This document shows positions 9,326-19,697 of a DNA stretch of 32,461 bases, piece after piece. Where the stretch lies: positions 1-32,461 of the forward strand of contig JAUCBJ010008393.1 in NCBI GenBank assembly GCA_032718475.1, written 5' to 3'. The notes below the pieces were generated by a model. The model worked only from the letters and a program-made list of their open reading frames with translations, ran no database searches and was not told the origin of the DNA. Made by a program: the position numbers and the translations under genes. The stretch is from Nemertoderma westbladi. Its lineage: Eukaryota > Xenacoelomorpha > Nemertodermatida > Nemertodermatidae. How positions within the stretch are numbered: position 1 is the stretch's first letter; each line of letters opens with the position of its first letter.

Positions 9326-9671
9326 GTACAAAACGGAGACCGGAGATGGGAGACCCACCAAGTACAAAACGGAGACCGGAGATGGGAGACCCCCCAAGTA
9401 TAAAACGGAGACCGGAGATGGGAGACCCCCCAAGTACAAAACGGAGACCGGAGATGGGAGACCCCCCAAGTACAAAACGGAGACCGGATACGGGAGACCC
9501 CCCCAAGTACAAAACGGAGACCTGAGATGGGAGACCCCCCAAGTACAAAACGGAGACCAGAGATGGGAGACCCCCCAAGTACAAAAGGGAGACCCCCAAG
9601 TACAAAAGGGAGACCCCCCCCCCCCCCCACCCCCCAAGTACAGGGGGGTGGACCCCCCAAGTACAAAAGTA
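9326..9671. repeat. 36-bp minisatellite
   Basis: Units begin at GTACAAAACGGAGACC and end in a C-run plus AA. Starts at 9326, 9362, 9398, 9434, 9470, 9507, 9543 and 9579 give periods of 36, 36, 36, 36, 37, 36 and 36. The last units (from 9579) are shortened and run into C15 (9614-9628), A, C6. Because 36 is a multiple of three, the array stays open on both strands and gives false repetitive ORFs. Confidence 0.95.
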
Positions 9672-10180
9672 CTAATGCAAAAATACAAAAGTACATATAC
9701 TAATTTGTTTATTGTTTTGGTTAAATTCAGCCCTTCTATAACCTGTGGTTTTGGTGAAAATCTGGTATTCTTCACATGGGGGTAACTGCAAAGTGAAATA
9801 TAACAGCAGAAAGTCTGGTATTCTTCATATGGGCCAATAAGCGCTTTAAAACATTTAATAAAGATAAATTTAAAAAAATAAAAAATCTTCATAAAAATTC
9901 CAATAAAAAGTCGACCGAAAAGTGAAATCCTGTTATTCTTCACATGGGCGCTTCAATGTATTTCATTCATATAAACAACCGACGCAAACTAGACGCACAA
10001 AGATCGCCGGTTTGTTTGGCAATAAATACTACGTCTGCGCTCTGCGTGTGTTTAATCTACGCGGAGGGTGTTGTAGATTATCGTACAGATCGTATGCAAG
10101 TAATTACAATTATCAATTACCCATGTTAATTCCTACTGTAAATTTGCTTGTTGTAAATACCATAGTAATTTGAGAACCTT
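9672..10180. other. Non-coding stretch with three copies of a short dispersed repeat
   Basis: AT-rich DNA with no convincing gene. TATTCTTCACATGGG or a one-base variant occurs near 9764, 9819 and 9932. AAAGTGAAAT is found near two of them. The meaning is unknown. Confidence 0.5.
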
Positions 10181-10242
10181 AGTCAGGGACGGATTATGGA
10201 TTTTCGGGCCCCCGGCAGTCGCAACTTACGGGCCCCTAGCCA

Positions 10243-10260
10243 CCCCCCCCCCCCCCCCCC
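10243..10260 (+). repeat. C18 homopolymer
   Basis: Eighteen consecutive C within a short segment (about 10185-10330) rich in GGGCCCC/CCCGG motifs that resembles an interspersed repeat. I could not identify the family. Confidence 0.85.
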
Positions 10261-10330
10261 AGAAAAACCAATTGCTAGAAAGCCAGCAAGCTGGCTGGAA
10301 GGAGCCCGGGGGGAAAATCCTAGCCAAGAC

Positions 10331-13160
10331 TATTACAAAGAACTATGTCAGTCAGCAGTAAGTAAACTAAACAATTGTCTAAACTGCAAGGCGTGAGGTT
10401 AGCTGACTTTGTGGCTCGCCCCACATAATAAAAATGCAAATTAGCTACCACTAACAAAAATATAATATGAAGCAAATAATTTCATTATTAAGCACGTTTA
10501 CAAGATATAAGATACGATTACCGAATATTTATAAAAAATGCCCATGATGCACAACCAGATAAATAACAACGAATAGAGCCAAATAACAAATTTAGTTTCC
10601 TTCTATAGGTATTACCCCGTCGTCAAGCGGCATATCTCTTCCCAGTGAATCCTATGTGAATATGTAATATAGGTACTCCTGCTAAGTTAGGCGGTAAGCC
10701 AGAGCGGGCTCCTTAAATACATGCCACTACTGTATTATATTGTAGGTGAACTATAAAACATTTTGCAATCCACAGTGAGTAACAATTGCAATAGGACACA
10801 ACACACTGCATTGTGTAACTATAATTCCTCCTGATCCACCCCCTAACATAGCAGATTGAGTAACCTTATTGTAGATATACCCTTAGGAAGCACTGGGAGC
10901 GCAATCAGCTTATGGGGTAATACACATTATAGCCTACTAGTAAAACTTGGCAACCAACACGTTTTACTATGACTGTGTATAACATATTAAGACATATTTC
11001 ATCAAGAACACCAGCTGTTATTTTACCATTGCTTTTAATTTCGCGACAAAATAATGTCAAAAAACTAAATATATCGAATACCGCACATAGAATCGATCTG
11101 AAATTTTGGGAAGAATTGGATAAGGGTTTGGCTCGCTGGAAGGAAACATATCCTTGTTGTTCGCACAACACCACATCCTCTACACCGGAGCGACACAGGC
11201 AGTGGAGATACAGTAGAGGCTTCTCCTCGACGTGGTGAAGCAACCGGACCGACAGACCTAATGAACTGCTGTATTTGCGATTAGTAAACGCACTACTGTA
11301 TATCTCACTTAACGCAGTACAGTAATTTATACCGTACTCTAACCTAACAGCCTAAATGAACACTCTATGTCCTACTGTGCGTAGTACAGCAAAGCAAATA
11401 TTGTGTTCTACAGTACGCAGTACAGTAAGTCAGCCTAATAATGTACTACTGTATTGCGACTAGTGAATACACTCTTTACTGTTGCAAGCAACAGCAAATA
11501 TCACGTGTGTTACTGTTAAAGCAAGCTGATACCGTTCTACTGTTAAACAGTGGCGATCAGGAGCGCGCTACTATTATACTGCGCAACTGCTAAACACAAA
11601 ACCGCTACTTACCGTTGGATGGCGCTAACCTGCCGTCCGCTAATATATTTTACTAATTTACACGGCTCCTGCAAATCGCTTGTTCCTTTCTCTACCAATC
11701 GCTCGATAGAGAGCTAACTGTTCGAATCTATGAGCCACGCGGGAATAACCATAACAATAAACCCGAATCGGCTCCCTAAGCTACTTAAAACGAGTGTGAG
11801 AGGCTTACACTCAGAGTGTATTCTTATCGCCTAATCTTACTGTAAAAACGCGCAAATAAACGCGTCCTTTCTAATCGCAAATACTGGGGTTCCCTAATGG
11901 AATATGTGAATGTGAGAATATTTAAATAACTCAAAGTGTGACAGAATGTCCTTTCGGGGACCGGTGCCGTGGGTCTATACTTGCCTTCGGCTGGCTTTAG
12001 GCCAGCGATACTACTACTGCGTCCTGTATACTGCTATCTAACTTATTGCCCGCTATTTTCAAATAACCGCCCAGCGTGAATAGTTTACAGTACTCCAAAT
12101 AATTACCTTAACTACTCTCTGCTATGCTGCGTACAAAATTATTAATTTTACTAATTAATTACAGTCGCAACTATGAAACAGCGTACTAATTACTAAGTGT
12201 TCCAGAATGCGCAATTCTAATTTATTACGCAATGGGTTACACTAAAAACAGCCTAAATACCGTATTATGTTTGCCTAATCAGTAATTATTTATCATAAAC
12301 TAAGAAATAGAAATCAATCAAGGGAAAAGGGCGCCTATCTAAGCATTCATAATTTAATCAGGCACACTTTAGCAACACACCAATCAGCGTAACAATCAAT
12401 AGTCAATACTTAACAATTTGTAGTTCCCAATGTACAATTTACAGTCTGCAGTTCACAGTTTGCAATGTAACACATGAAGGCCTCTCCCGGTTACATGTAG
12501 GCTTCCTAACTAACCCGATTCCTGCCCCCCTAATACTACAAAATAGAGACAAAATCTGGATCGTCAGCCCCCTAATTACTGTACTGGCGATTGGTCTTCC
12601 CTCTACACTGCTAGCCCTCCGACCACAACGGTGACCCCCCGCCAGCATTGCTTGCCCTTGAATCCTCCACACTCTCTTTGTCGCTACCCCCCGCCTACCG
12701 GTACCTTAGCCCAACATTTAATGAGTAGCTACCATAACGGCGCATGCAATCACACAGTCTGACAGTCTAAAGAAATCTTGTGGGATTATCACATCTTAAT
12801 CACATTGTACCATTAATCTTTTTGGTAGAAATCATAGTTCTGATTGTAATTTGCAGTAATCATCGAGATTATTTAAGAAAACACAGCAAGAAATAAGCAG
12901 AAATTACAAAATTGCGAATTATTGTAAGAAACAAATGGAAATACAGAACAAGAGACTAAAGACAGAAAAACTGAGAAATTATGCAGGTATACAGAAATTA
13001 TGGCTTGCACATACCGGAAATACAGCCAATTTATATGTGATTCATCGAGGATGATGCAATAATCCTCTGATTGGTTCCCCAATCCGCGCTACCATTAGAC
13101 CAACCTGGAAGCAGCTAGGCCAATAAGGAAGCCGGATTGTGAACCTATTTCTCTTCAGAA
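10331..13160. other. Long non-coding stretch, no gene supported
   Basis: Only short, non-homologous ORFs occur here (for example 10969-11238), none recognisable. About 11250-11560 is dense in ACTGT/ACAGT words such as CAGTACAGTA. 12430-12470 carries small imperfect repeats of a ttacagt/gttcacagt type. A GATTGG/CCAATC inverted pair lies at 13069-13084. TACCGGTACC, also common in the LTR elements, occurs near 12697. Decayed retroelement DNA is likely but unproven. Confidence 0.35.
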
Positions 13161-13164
13161 TCAC

Positions 13165-13189
13165 AAATTGCCACCATATATGGCAATTT
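13165..13189. repeat. Small inverted repeat (9-bp arms)
   Basis: AAATTGCCA and TGGCAATTT flank a 7-base loop. The same TGGCAATTTTGG wording recurs in altered form at the end of the nearby 154-bp repeat array (about 14125). Confidence 0.5.
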
Positions 13190-13529
13190 TGGCGTTGCTT
13201 AATTTAGCGGTACTAAAAACACGGTACATGAAATCTAATTTAGCGCAAATATAAAAGAAATTAAAACAAATATACAGTTAGTCCTATTGAAGCTAATAAC
13301 AGCAAGCTTATATCAAGGGTTTTATAGGAAACTTGCTACCGTGGAACTATTTATCTATATTTTACTACAAAATTACATAGGTAGGGCTACATACTGTATA
13401 AAATGGATAAAATTCACAAATATGGGCGTTTTATTTTCCTTATCTAAATATAATCTCGCTTCTTTATGGCTTATTTAAATAATTATACTGTAAGACGGCT
13501 AATATAGGTACACAGCGCCATATATCGTA

Positions 13530-14145
13530 ACATGGCACGTCTGAGTGTAAGTGGAATTTGAAACTATTTGCAATCGAATCAGCACCCTCTAAAACCTCTA
13601 AATACTGAAAATTGTAAATTTCTGACTATCAGTAGTAAGTTTGATATTTTGTGCCATATGCCGCAGACATGTGCCACATGCGAAAGTGCACGTCTGGGTG
13701 ACAGCGGAATTTGAAACTATTTGCAATTGAATCAGCACCCTCTAAAACCTCTAAATACTAAAAATTGTCACTTTCTGACTATCTGTAGTAAGTTTGATAT
13801 TTTGTGCCATATGCCGAAAACATGTGCCACATGCTAAAGTGGCACGACTGAGTGACAGCGAAATTTGAAACTATTTGAAATAGAATCAGCACCCTCGAAA
13901 TCCTCTAAATACTGAAAATTATCAATTTCTGACTATCACTAGTAAGTTTCATATTTTGTGCCATATGCCTCAAACATGTGCCACGTGCCTAAGTTGTCTA
14001 ATCTGAGCCACCACGGAATTTGAAACTATTTGCAATCGCATCAGCACTCTTGGAAACTCATAAGAACCAAAAGCTGCGACATTCTGGCATTGTTTATCAT
14101 ATTTCCCAAATATGCCAATTTTGGCACGTGCCAAGAAATGGCGCA
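13530..14145. repeat. Tandem repeat, about 154-bp unit, about four copies
   Basis: A conserved block, GAATTTGAAACTATTTGCAA, recurs at about 13553, 13706, 13860 and 14015, giving periods of 153, 154 and 155. Each unit continues through ATCAGCACCCTC, CTCTAAATACT and TTTTGTGCCATATGCC. The first three units are close to each other. The fourth diverges after its first 40 bases and ends near TTTTGGCACGTGCC. The unit size is near nucleosome length. No coding potential. Confidence 0.85.
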
Positions 14146-14391
14146 ACGCCAAACATTGATAACTCGAAACCCTTCCCAAACGATTTAGAACACTTGAAAA
14201 CCTGTATTGGAGAAAAATTGTTCTTAAAACATAAACACTTTCCGAATTAATGCATTTTGGCCACAAAACATGGTTTCTGACCCACTGTGCAAGGGTTGAG
14301 TAAGGTTTGGGAGACGCTAACTCTGAGATATGTTAATAGGGACACCATTGCAGGATATCTATAGGCCAAATTAATAGCTCCTAGGAATTTA

Positions 14392-16018
14392 TTGAGCAAC
14401 AGCATAGTGGAGTTATCCAATGACATCCAGGAAATTTGTTTAGAACTGGACTGGTTGGATCAATCATCGGCCTACAAGCATACTATGGTAGTGGGTGCTT
14501 TGGCTGGATCTCTGCCGAAGGGAAACATTGGGAACCGCTGGGATCAAAAGGTCTTACAGCTGTGGGCAGGCAAACAATATAGTCCTATGATGGATGACTT
14601 CTTGGAGTTCCTGGAATATGAAGTCCAACTCCAGCTAGTTCAACAAACTCGGGAAAATGGTTTCGACCCAAAAGTCAATGAAAAGGTGGTTACCAAACGC
14701 AGATTAACACCAGTCTGTTATACTAACTGAGTACGAAAGTTATACGTCACCTGAGGAAGAGGAGAGAGTGTCTTCTGATGTATACTACACTCAGCAGGTG
14801 GGAAAGTCCAAACCCTCTGATGAAATTCAGGTGTATAACAGGTTTGGAAATCTAGTGTAGAAACCGATTTCTATGTAGGTTCCCTATCCACCCTATAGGG
14901 TAACACAGGTAAGGATGGACTTAACCGAGTTAAAACCGTTGCTATCAAGAACTTTGCTACTAGCCAAGCGGAACTATATAACTGGGATTAGGATAAGTTC
15001 GCCCGTAAGTATCAGATACATAGGTTCAGGGTAGATAGACCTGGAGTCCAATTGCTAATAGAACAGAACGCACATGAAGGGTTAGAAGTGCTGGAGAAAA
15101 GACCAGCTAATCCCCAACCCTTACAAACCTATGCAGAAGAGAGAGATTGGCGAGAATACTTAATATATAGGTTAGCAGATAATTATCTGAATGAATTGTT
15201 ACAGATAGTAACACTGATGAAGGAAGTCCATGGTCCTCAGACAACGATAATGAAGAGCTATTATATGATAAGGAGAATACTTTAGGACCTTTAACAGAGA
15301 ACCAAGTGTGGAGCAACTAGGTAAAGTTATGTAACTTAATCCACCACAGTAGAGAGTTATAGGCTTATGAAGACGATGAACTGAATGAGGTTTTAGAGCG
15401 ATATCAGGCAAAACTATGAGATGAACATGCTGTTCGATTCTTTACCCAGAATGCTGTGGAACCCAATTCCTATGACAAAACTCTCTCAGTCGAAGAGGAG
15501 AGGGCCAAACATATCCAGAAAATGACCACTCGTTTCATTAAGGAAGGAGGACGATATGAAATCGGATTTATTATTCCGTAAGAAAGACCAGAGTTTCATT
15601 AACAAGCGAACTTTAGCCATTAAAAGATTAAATCAATTACATCAGAGGTTAGCAGGAAACACCTGAACTAAGGAGATGTATAAAACACAACTAAATAAAT
15701 TTATTGACAAGGGGAATGCCTAAGTGGTTCCCTCTGGAACCGCAGAAATTGAGTGTACGTACTAACTTACACATCACTATATACCCAAACCCAGCAAAAC
15801 CCGGCGAAGTCCGGGTCGTATGTGACGGTTCCACCCTCTATAAAGGACAATCGCTAAACTCAGAGTTATTGCCTGGACCCAATATATTAAGATCTTTATT
15901 GGGAATAATTTTACGATTAAGGCAATACTATATAGTCTTCGCCTCGGATATAGAGGGGATGTTCCTCTATGTAAAGGTGTTATATCAAGATCGGGACAGT
16001 TATGTATCATGTATATGA
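14392..16018 (+). pseudogene. BEL-3: decayed BEL/Pao Gag-Pol remnant
   Basis: Pieces in several frames line up with BEL/Pao order. 14392-14730 reads like the second half of a DUF1759 Gag (LPKGNIGNRWDQK, then a DDFLEFLEYE segment). 15040-15120 gives VQLLIEQNAHEGLEVLEKR, resembling the end of the protease region. About 15550-15660 carries GRYEIG and an AIKRLNQLHQRL segment, the linker before RT. 15704-16018 is the RT start, with ITIYPNPAKPGEVRVVCDGS, SLNSELLPGPNILRSLLG and an ASDIEGMF segment holding the first catalytic Asp. It breaks off before the YxDD box. Multiple stops and frameshifts make it clearly dead. No LTR pair was found for it. Confidence 0.75.
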
Positions 16019-16407
16019 ATCACATAAAAAAGTTAGAACCTGGCTTTCTTTCTATTGAAGTGCAGTGGCCAAAATTAGACAGCATCATGGATGGAACAGA
16101 TAATTCATATCTAAAATGTACTTCAACTTTCACTCAATATTCCTGCGAATTGTGATTCTTTCCATGGAATTTGTTATACAACTTAGAATCCGACATATAT
16201 TGCTGCACGTGTGAACTTAGCCCTTTAGATTACTTATTTTACTAATTTTAAGCTCAAAACACCATTTTATATTGCTAAAGTTGGTTACGATATAATATTG
16301 GTTATTTCTATCGAATTATTCTCTAGTAAGGGTTCTTACGCCATCTAGTGCCATTATCTGCGTATCCAACTTGTATTAGTGCAGTAGTGTAAGCTAGGGA
16401 TCCACCT

Positions 16408-16445
16408 TATTGGCTATGCTCCTTACTGATGGGCTGATATATAAG
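16408..16445 (+). promoter_or_regulatory. Possible promoter: inverted CCAAT plus TATATAAG
   Basis: ATTGG near 16410 is followed about 25 bp later by TATATAAG (16438-16445), a spacing seen in pol II promoters and LTRs. No gene starts within the next several hundred bases, so this could be the promoter of an eroded LTR. Weak evidence. Confidence 0.25.
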
Positions 16446-16839
16446 TGCATTGGTTCTGTGTTTGATTCACTCTTTCTGTTATTGTTGTACAGAAGAAGTC
16501 GCATTGCCCATGCAGAGCCACTGATCCCCGGTCAGGTTTAATTGACTGGTGGTTATTACAGGCCTAAGGTCTAAACTTAAAGAGTTAAATATTGAATTAT
16601 AATTATTTATCACTATATTGGATATTCTACTGGTAAATTCAATTTGTCATTCTTATTTGCTTAATATATCGCCGATATTACAGAATCAAGAAAGTTTTAC
16701 ACACGCCACAACAGGTGGGTTGCTGTAACTAAGTATCAGTGATAATCTGGACAATTGTATCAGATTTGTGTGTTGTCATATCTCTGACTTACTAAATAAT
16801 TAATATATGGCGATATTTCAGACCATTAATATAAGCAAA

Positions 16840-16844
16840 GCTCT
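16840..16844. repeat. Target-site duplication of BEL-2 (GCTCT), left copy
   Basis: GCTCT before 16845 is repeated at 23419-23423 right after the other LTR. Confidence 0.85.
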
Positions 16845-17096
16845 TGTAGAATACTGGTACGAATAAAGATATGAAAATCATAATCGTATGCAGATATCTG
16901 TATGTATATATTTGTCAGGAAACTCCGAGCAATATAGGTAATACTGTAATACAGTAAAATAGGTATCAGGTATATAAACACCAAAAACCGGTAGGTAACA
17001 AGCAGTCTGAATGTGAACCACAAAACTCAGATAAGATACTGCTAAAAACCTACAGTATAACCAAAAAGGTTGGTAAAGTGAAAATAATATTTCACA
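16845..17096 (-). repeat. 3' LTR of BEL-2
   Basis: 252 bp, TGTAGAATACTGG to ATTTCACA on the plus strand (TGTGAAAT...TCTACA in element sense). It matches 23167-23418 with two substitutions, one near 16889 and one near 17088. Short ORFs inside repeat in both LTRs and are not genes. Confidence 0.95.
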
Positions 17097-17106
17097 AACC
17101 CCCACG
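17097..17106 (-). other. Putative polypurine tract of BEL-2
   Basis: On the minus strand GTGGGGGTTT sits directly before the 3' LTR. It is G-rich but short and interrupted by T, so the assignment is tentative. Confidence 0.4.
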
Positions 17107-17402
17107 TCGTAGTTAATAATACTACGAAAAAAAGAAGAAAATAATTTCCATCAACAAATAAAATTAAAAAAAAAAACTCAAAAACCAGATATAAAATCAG
17201 AATAATCAGTACATCAATACATCATATTTAGCAATGAATCAGAATAAGTCTGGAGTTAATTTTCAAGTCAATACTCAATTCTTTCTCTCTTACTAATACA
17301 ATAATACTAATACAACAAATAATATTAACTTCGAAATTTAAGTAATCTTTGTTATATAGTGATACAAACTTAATTTTATTATACCACGTATTGCAATTCA
17401 TA

Positions 17403-19682
17403 TTACTGACCAAATCTGGGAGGACATTTAACCTGTCTGCCATATTTCGAAATATAAGGCGCAGTCTCGACAGGTACTGTTAGCCCCACACCTGGGGCGG
17501 GCTCCGTGTTAGTAACTATTCCATCTTCAAGTGAACATGGAGCTGAGTTATAGTCTTTAACGACAAGCTTGGTCCCAAGTTTCGGAGCATCACGGAGCAC
17601 ATTACCAACTGATACACCATTGTTACGGGAGTCAATCACCATTGTCGCTGGGTTACCAACAGATACGCCCCCACGGTTTGGGGTATCATGATTATTGGCA
17701 TGAGTCATCGAGTCCATTTCCAGCGGATATAGCAAGTGTACACCACGGGTAGTTATCTTCCCATTGAGGAGAATCTCCGCCGCACGAGGAATATCATCCC
17801 GTCCAATAAAGAGTTTTGTAATTCTGGCCAAAGGCCACTTCCCACGAGGACTGCATTGTTTTACCAATACTAAGGCACCAACACATGGCAGTCGTGAAAC
17901 ATTCGATGCTCGATTCCAAACGCCCAGAGCCGCCATATACTTCTCCCTCCACGCCTTCCAGATGTCACGACCAACTTTATCTCGTAGATATAGCATTTGG
18001 CGAAGATCAGGGGAAGTGACTGCGGCATAATCAATAAAGTTATCCTGTGGTGGAGGATATCCATATAAGAAGTCGCTGGGAGATATAGCAGTAGTATCAT
18101 TAGGATCCGTAGAGTTCGATGTAAGTGGTCGTAGGTTCACAACCGATGCACACTCACAAACTGCTGTTTCCATTTCAGCAAAACTAAGCCGCTTCCCATG
18201 TAAGGAAATACGAAGGCATGTTTTTACAACCTTGATAAGGCGTTCCCACCATCCACCCCAATGTGGCGAACGAGCAGGGATGAAATACCATGTAATCCTA
18301 TGAGAGGGGAACTTCATTGTGGACAGTTTCAGAAATGTCCGAGCATTATCTGAATGGAACTCAACATGAGTAAATGGAGCAACACGTTGGGCTAGGAACT
18401 TCCTGATAGCAAGGTTGGTGAGATGGGCAGATCCAGCAGCTACCAATTCCAAATGAATAGCCCGAGTAGAAGCACATGTAAAAAGAAGAACCTGAGACTT
18501 AGATCCATCCACTAAATATATAGGCCCAAAAAAATCAATACCACAAACAACAAAGAGAGTCATAGCCTTTGAGCGAAATGGCTGTAATGCTGATTCAGGG
18601 GCAGTATAAGGCAATGAACGATAACGAGAGCATTTAGGACAGTTATGTATAACCTTACGAACAAATGAACGTCCACTAGGAATCCAATACCTGAGGCGGA
18701 TTTGAGCTAATGTTGATTCGTAACCTTGATGCATTAAACCGCTATGGTAATATTCAACAATCAGGCGTGTTAGGTAACTTTTATGTGGCAGAATTGGAAG
18801 GAGGGCAGTTCCATTTCTCGGAACCATTAGGAGTAATCCATCCTTTATAGTTGGATGTAAACGCCACAGTGGTGAGGTGCTAGGCACACATTTATCGGGA
18901 TGATTCATTAAGAATCGAATATCCTTTTCATAATAATGTTGTTGATTTACTTTAATAAGAAACAACAAAGCTGAAGAAAGTTCAAGTGCAGTTAGTGATC
19001 CAAGCTGTTTGGAACTGTGAGATCGAACATTATGAATAAAACGTTGCATCCAAGCCATAATCCGAATAGCATCATTTAATGATGAATATCTCTGGGTATC
19101 TAATACATCTACATTCGCCAATAGCAAACTAGGTTCAAATGTGAGAAGTTGAGAAGGCGGAGAAGGCTCATCAGGCCATTGGACATCTGGATCAGAAATA
19201 AATTGAGGACCATCAAAAAATAATGGATTGTTAACCAAGAGCTGCAATGAACACCCACGTGAAGGAACATCAGCCGGATTGAGAGCACCAGGCACATAAT
19301 GCCAACTGATTGGGTCGGTATATGTTACAATCTTCTGAATTCGATTGTAAATAAATGTTTCCTTTTTAGGAGCACCCTTTCGAATCCACCCAAGAACACT
19401 AGTTGAGTCACTAAACATATGTATATGTGACGGTTGGAATAGGCATGTAATAACATGATTGGCAAACTTGGAACCAATGAATGCAGCAAGAAGTTCCATT
19501 CGAGGAATAGAAATACCAGAGGTTTTGGGTTTTACCTTTGATTTGGAAAAGTAGAATGTCGCAATACAACCCGGATTAACTACGTATGCAACAAAGGCAT
19601 AAGCATTCTTTGATGCATCGCAAAAGATGTAGAGGTCAGATAAAGGGCCCAAGTAAACACATCGAGGAATTTCTATGACCAA
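17403..19682 (-). CDS. pol: BEL-2 Pol C-terminal half: RNase H, integrase, DUF5641
   Basis: 759 aa from the first ATG, in the same frame as the upstream ORF and separated only by the TGA at 19698-19700. RNase H: CDAS with Asp22, MELL with Glu63, then a FSDST segment. Integrase zinc-binding region: LMHQGYESTL followed by CPKC. Integrase core: GIDFFGP Asp383, HSDNAR Asp445 and WWERLIK Glu480. C-terminal DUF5641-type domain: KYMAALGVWNR, then GALVLVKQ and GKWPLARI. This is the standard BEL/Pao arrangement at full length. With its own ATG it would lack RT, so it is best read as the second half of a single Pol interrupted by a stop. Confidence 0.93.
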   Translation of the reverse strand: MVIEIPRCVYLGPLSDLYIFCDASKNAYAFVAYVVNPGCIATFYFSKSKVKPKTSGISIPRMELLAAFIGSKFANHVITCLFQPSHIHMFSDSTSVLGWIRKGAPKKETFIYNRIQKIVTYTDPISWHYVPGALNPADVPSRGCSLQLLVNNPLFFDGPQFISDPDVQWPDEPSPPSQLLTFEPSLLLANVDVLDTQRYSSLNDAIRIMAWMQRFIHNVRSHSSKQLGSLTALELSSALLFLIKVNQQHYYEKDIRFLMNHPDKCVPSTSPLWRLHPTIKDGLLLMVPRNGTALLPILPHKSYLTRLIVEYYHSGLMHQGYESTLAQIRLRYWIPSGRSFVRKVIHNCPKCSRYRSLPYTAPESALQPFRSKAMTLFVVCGIDFFGPIYLVDGSKSQVLLFTCASTRAIHLELVAAGSAHLTNLAIRKFLAQRVAPFTHVEFHSDNARTFLKLSTMKFPSHRITWYFIPARSPHWGGWWERLIKVVKTCLRISLHGKRLSFAEMETAVCECASVVNLRPLTSNSTDPNDTTAISPSDFLYGYPPPQDNFIDYAAVTSPDLRQMLYLRDKVGRDIWKAWREKYMAALGVWNRASNVSRLPCVGALVLVKQCSPRGKWPLARITKLFIGRDDIPRAAEILLNGKITTRGVHLLYPLEMDSMTHANNHDTPNRGGVSVGNPATMVIDSRNNGVSVGNVLRDAPKLGTKLVVKDYNSAPCSLEDGIVTNTEPAPGVGLTVPVETAPYISKYGRQVKCPPRFGQ

Positions 19683-19697
19683 ACCAACATTCTCAAG

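Larger units (their letters stand above)
16019..16844. other. Non-coding stretch beside BEL-3, possible LTR-like DNA
   Basis: No ORF of note. It has a promoter-like cluster at 16408-16445. TAATATATCGCCGATATTACAG (about 16662) and TAATATATGGCGATATTTCAG (about 16800) form an imperfect direct repeat roughly 140 bp apart. It ends in GCTCT at 16840-16844, the target duplication of BEL-2. Confidence 0.35.

Noticed and set aside
9326-9671. CRISPR-like regular 36-bp spacing
   Set aside because: Units are contiguous with no unique spacers, in animal DNA without cas genes; it is a minisatellite.
9245-9943. Long minus-strand ORF (232 aa) and plus-strand ORFs with a repeated 12-residue motif
   Set aside because: They are translations of the 36-bp minisatellite, open on both strands because 36 is a multiple of three.
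10969-11243. Overlapping ORFs on both strands
   Set aside because: No motif, no homology I recognise, and both strands equally open; treated as chance.
16826-17105. Short minus-strand ORFs repeated at 23148-23457
   Set aside because: They lie in the two BEL-2 LTRs and recur only because the LTRs are copies.
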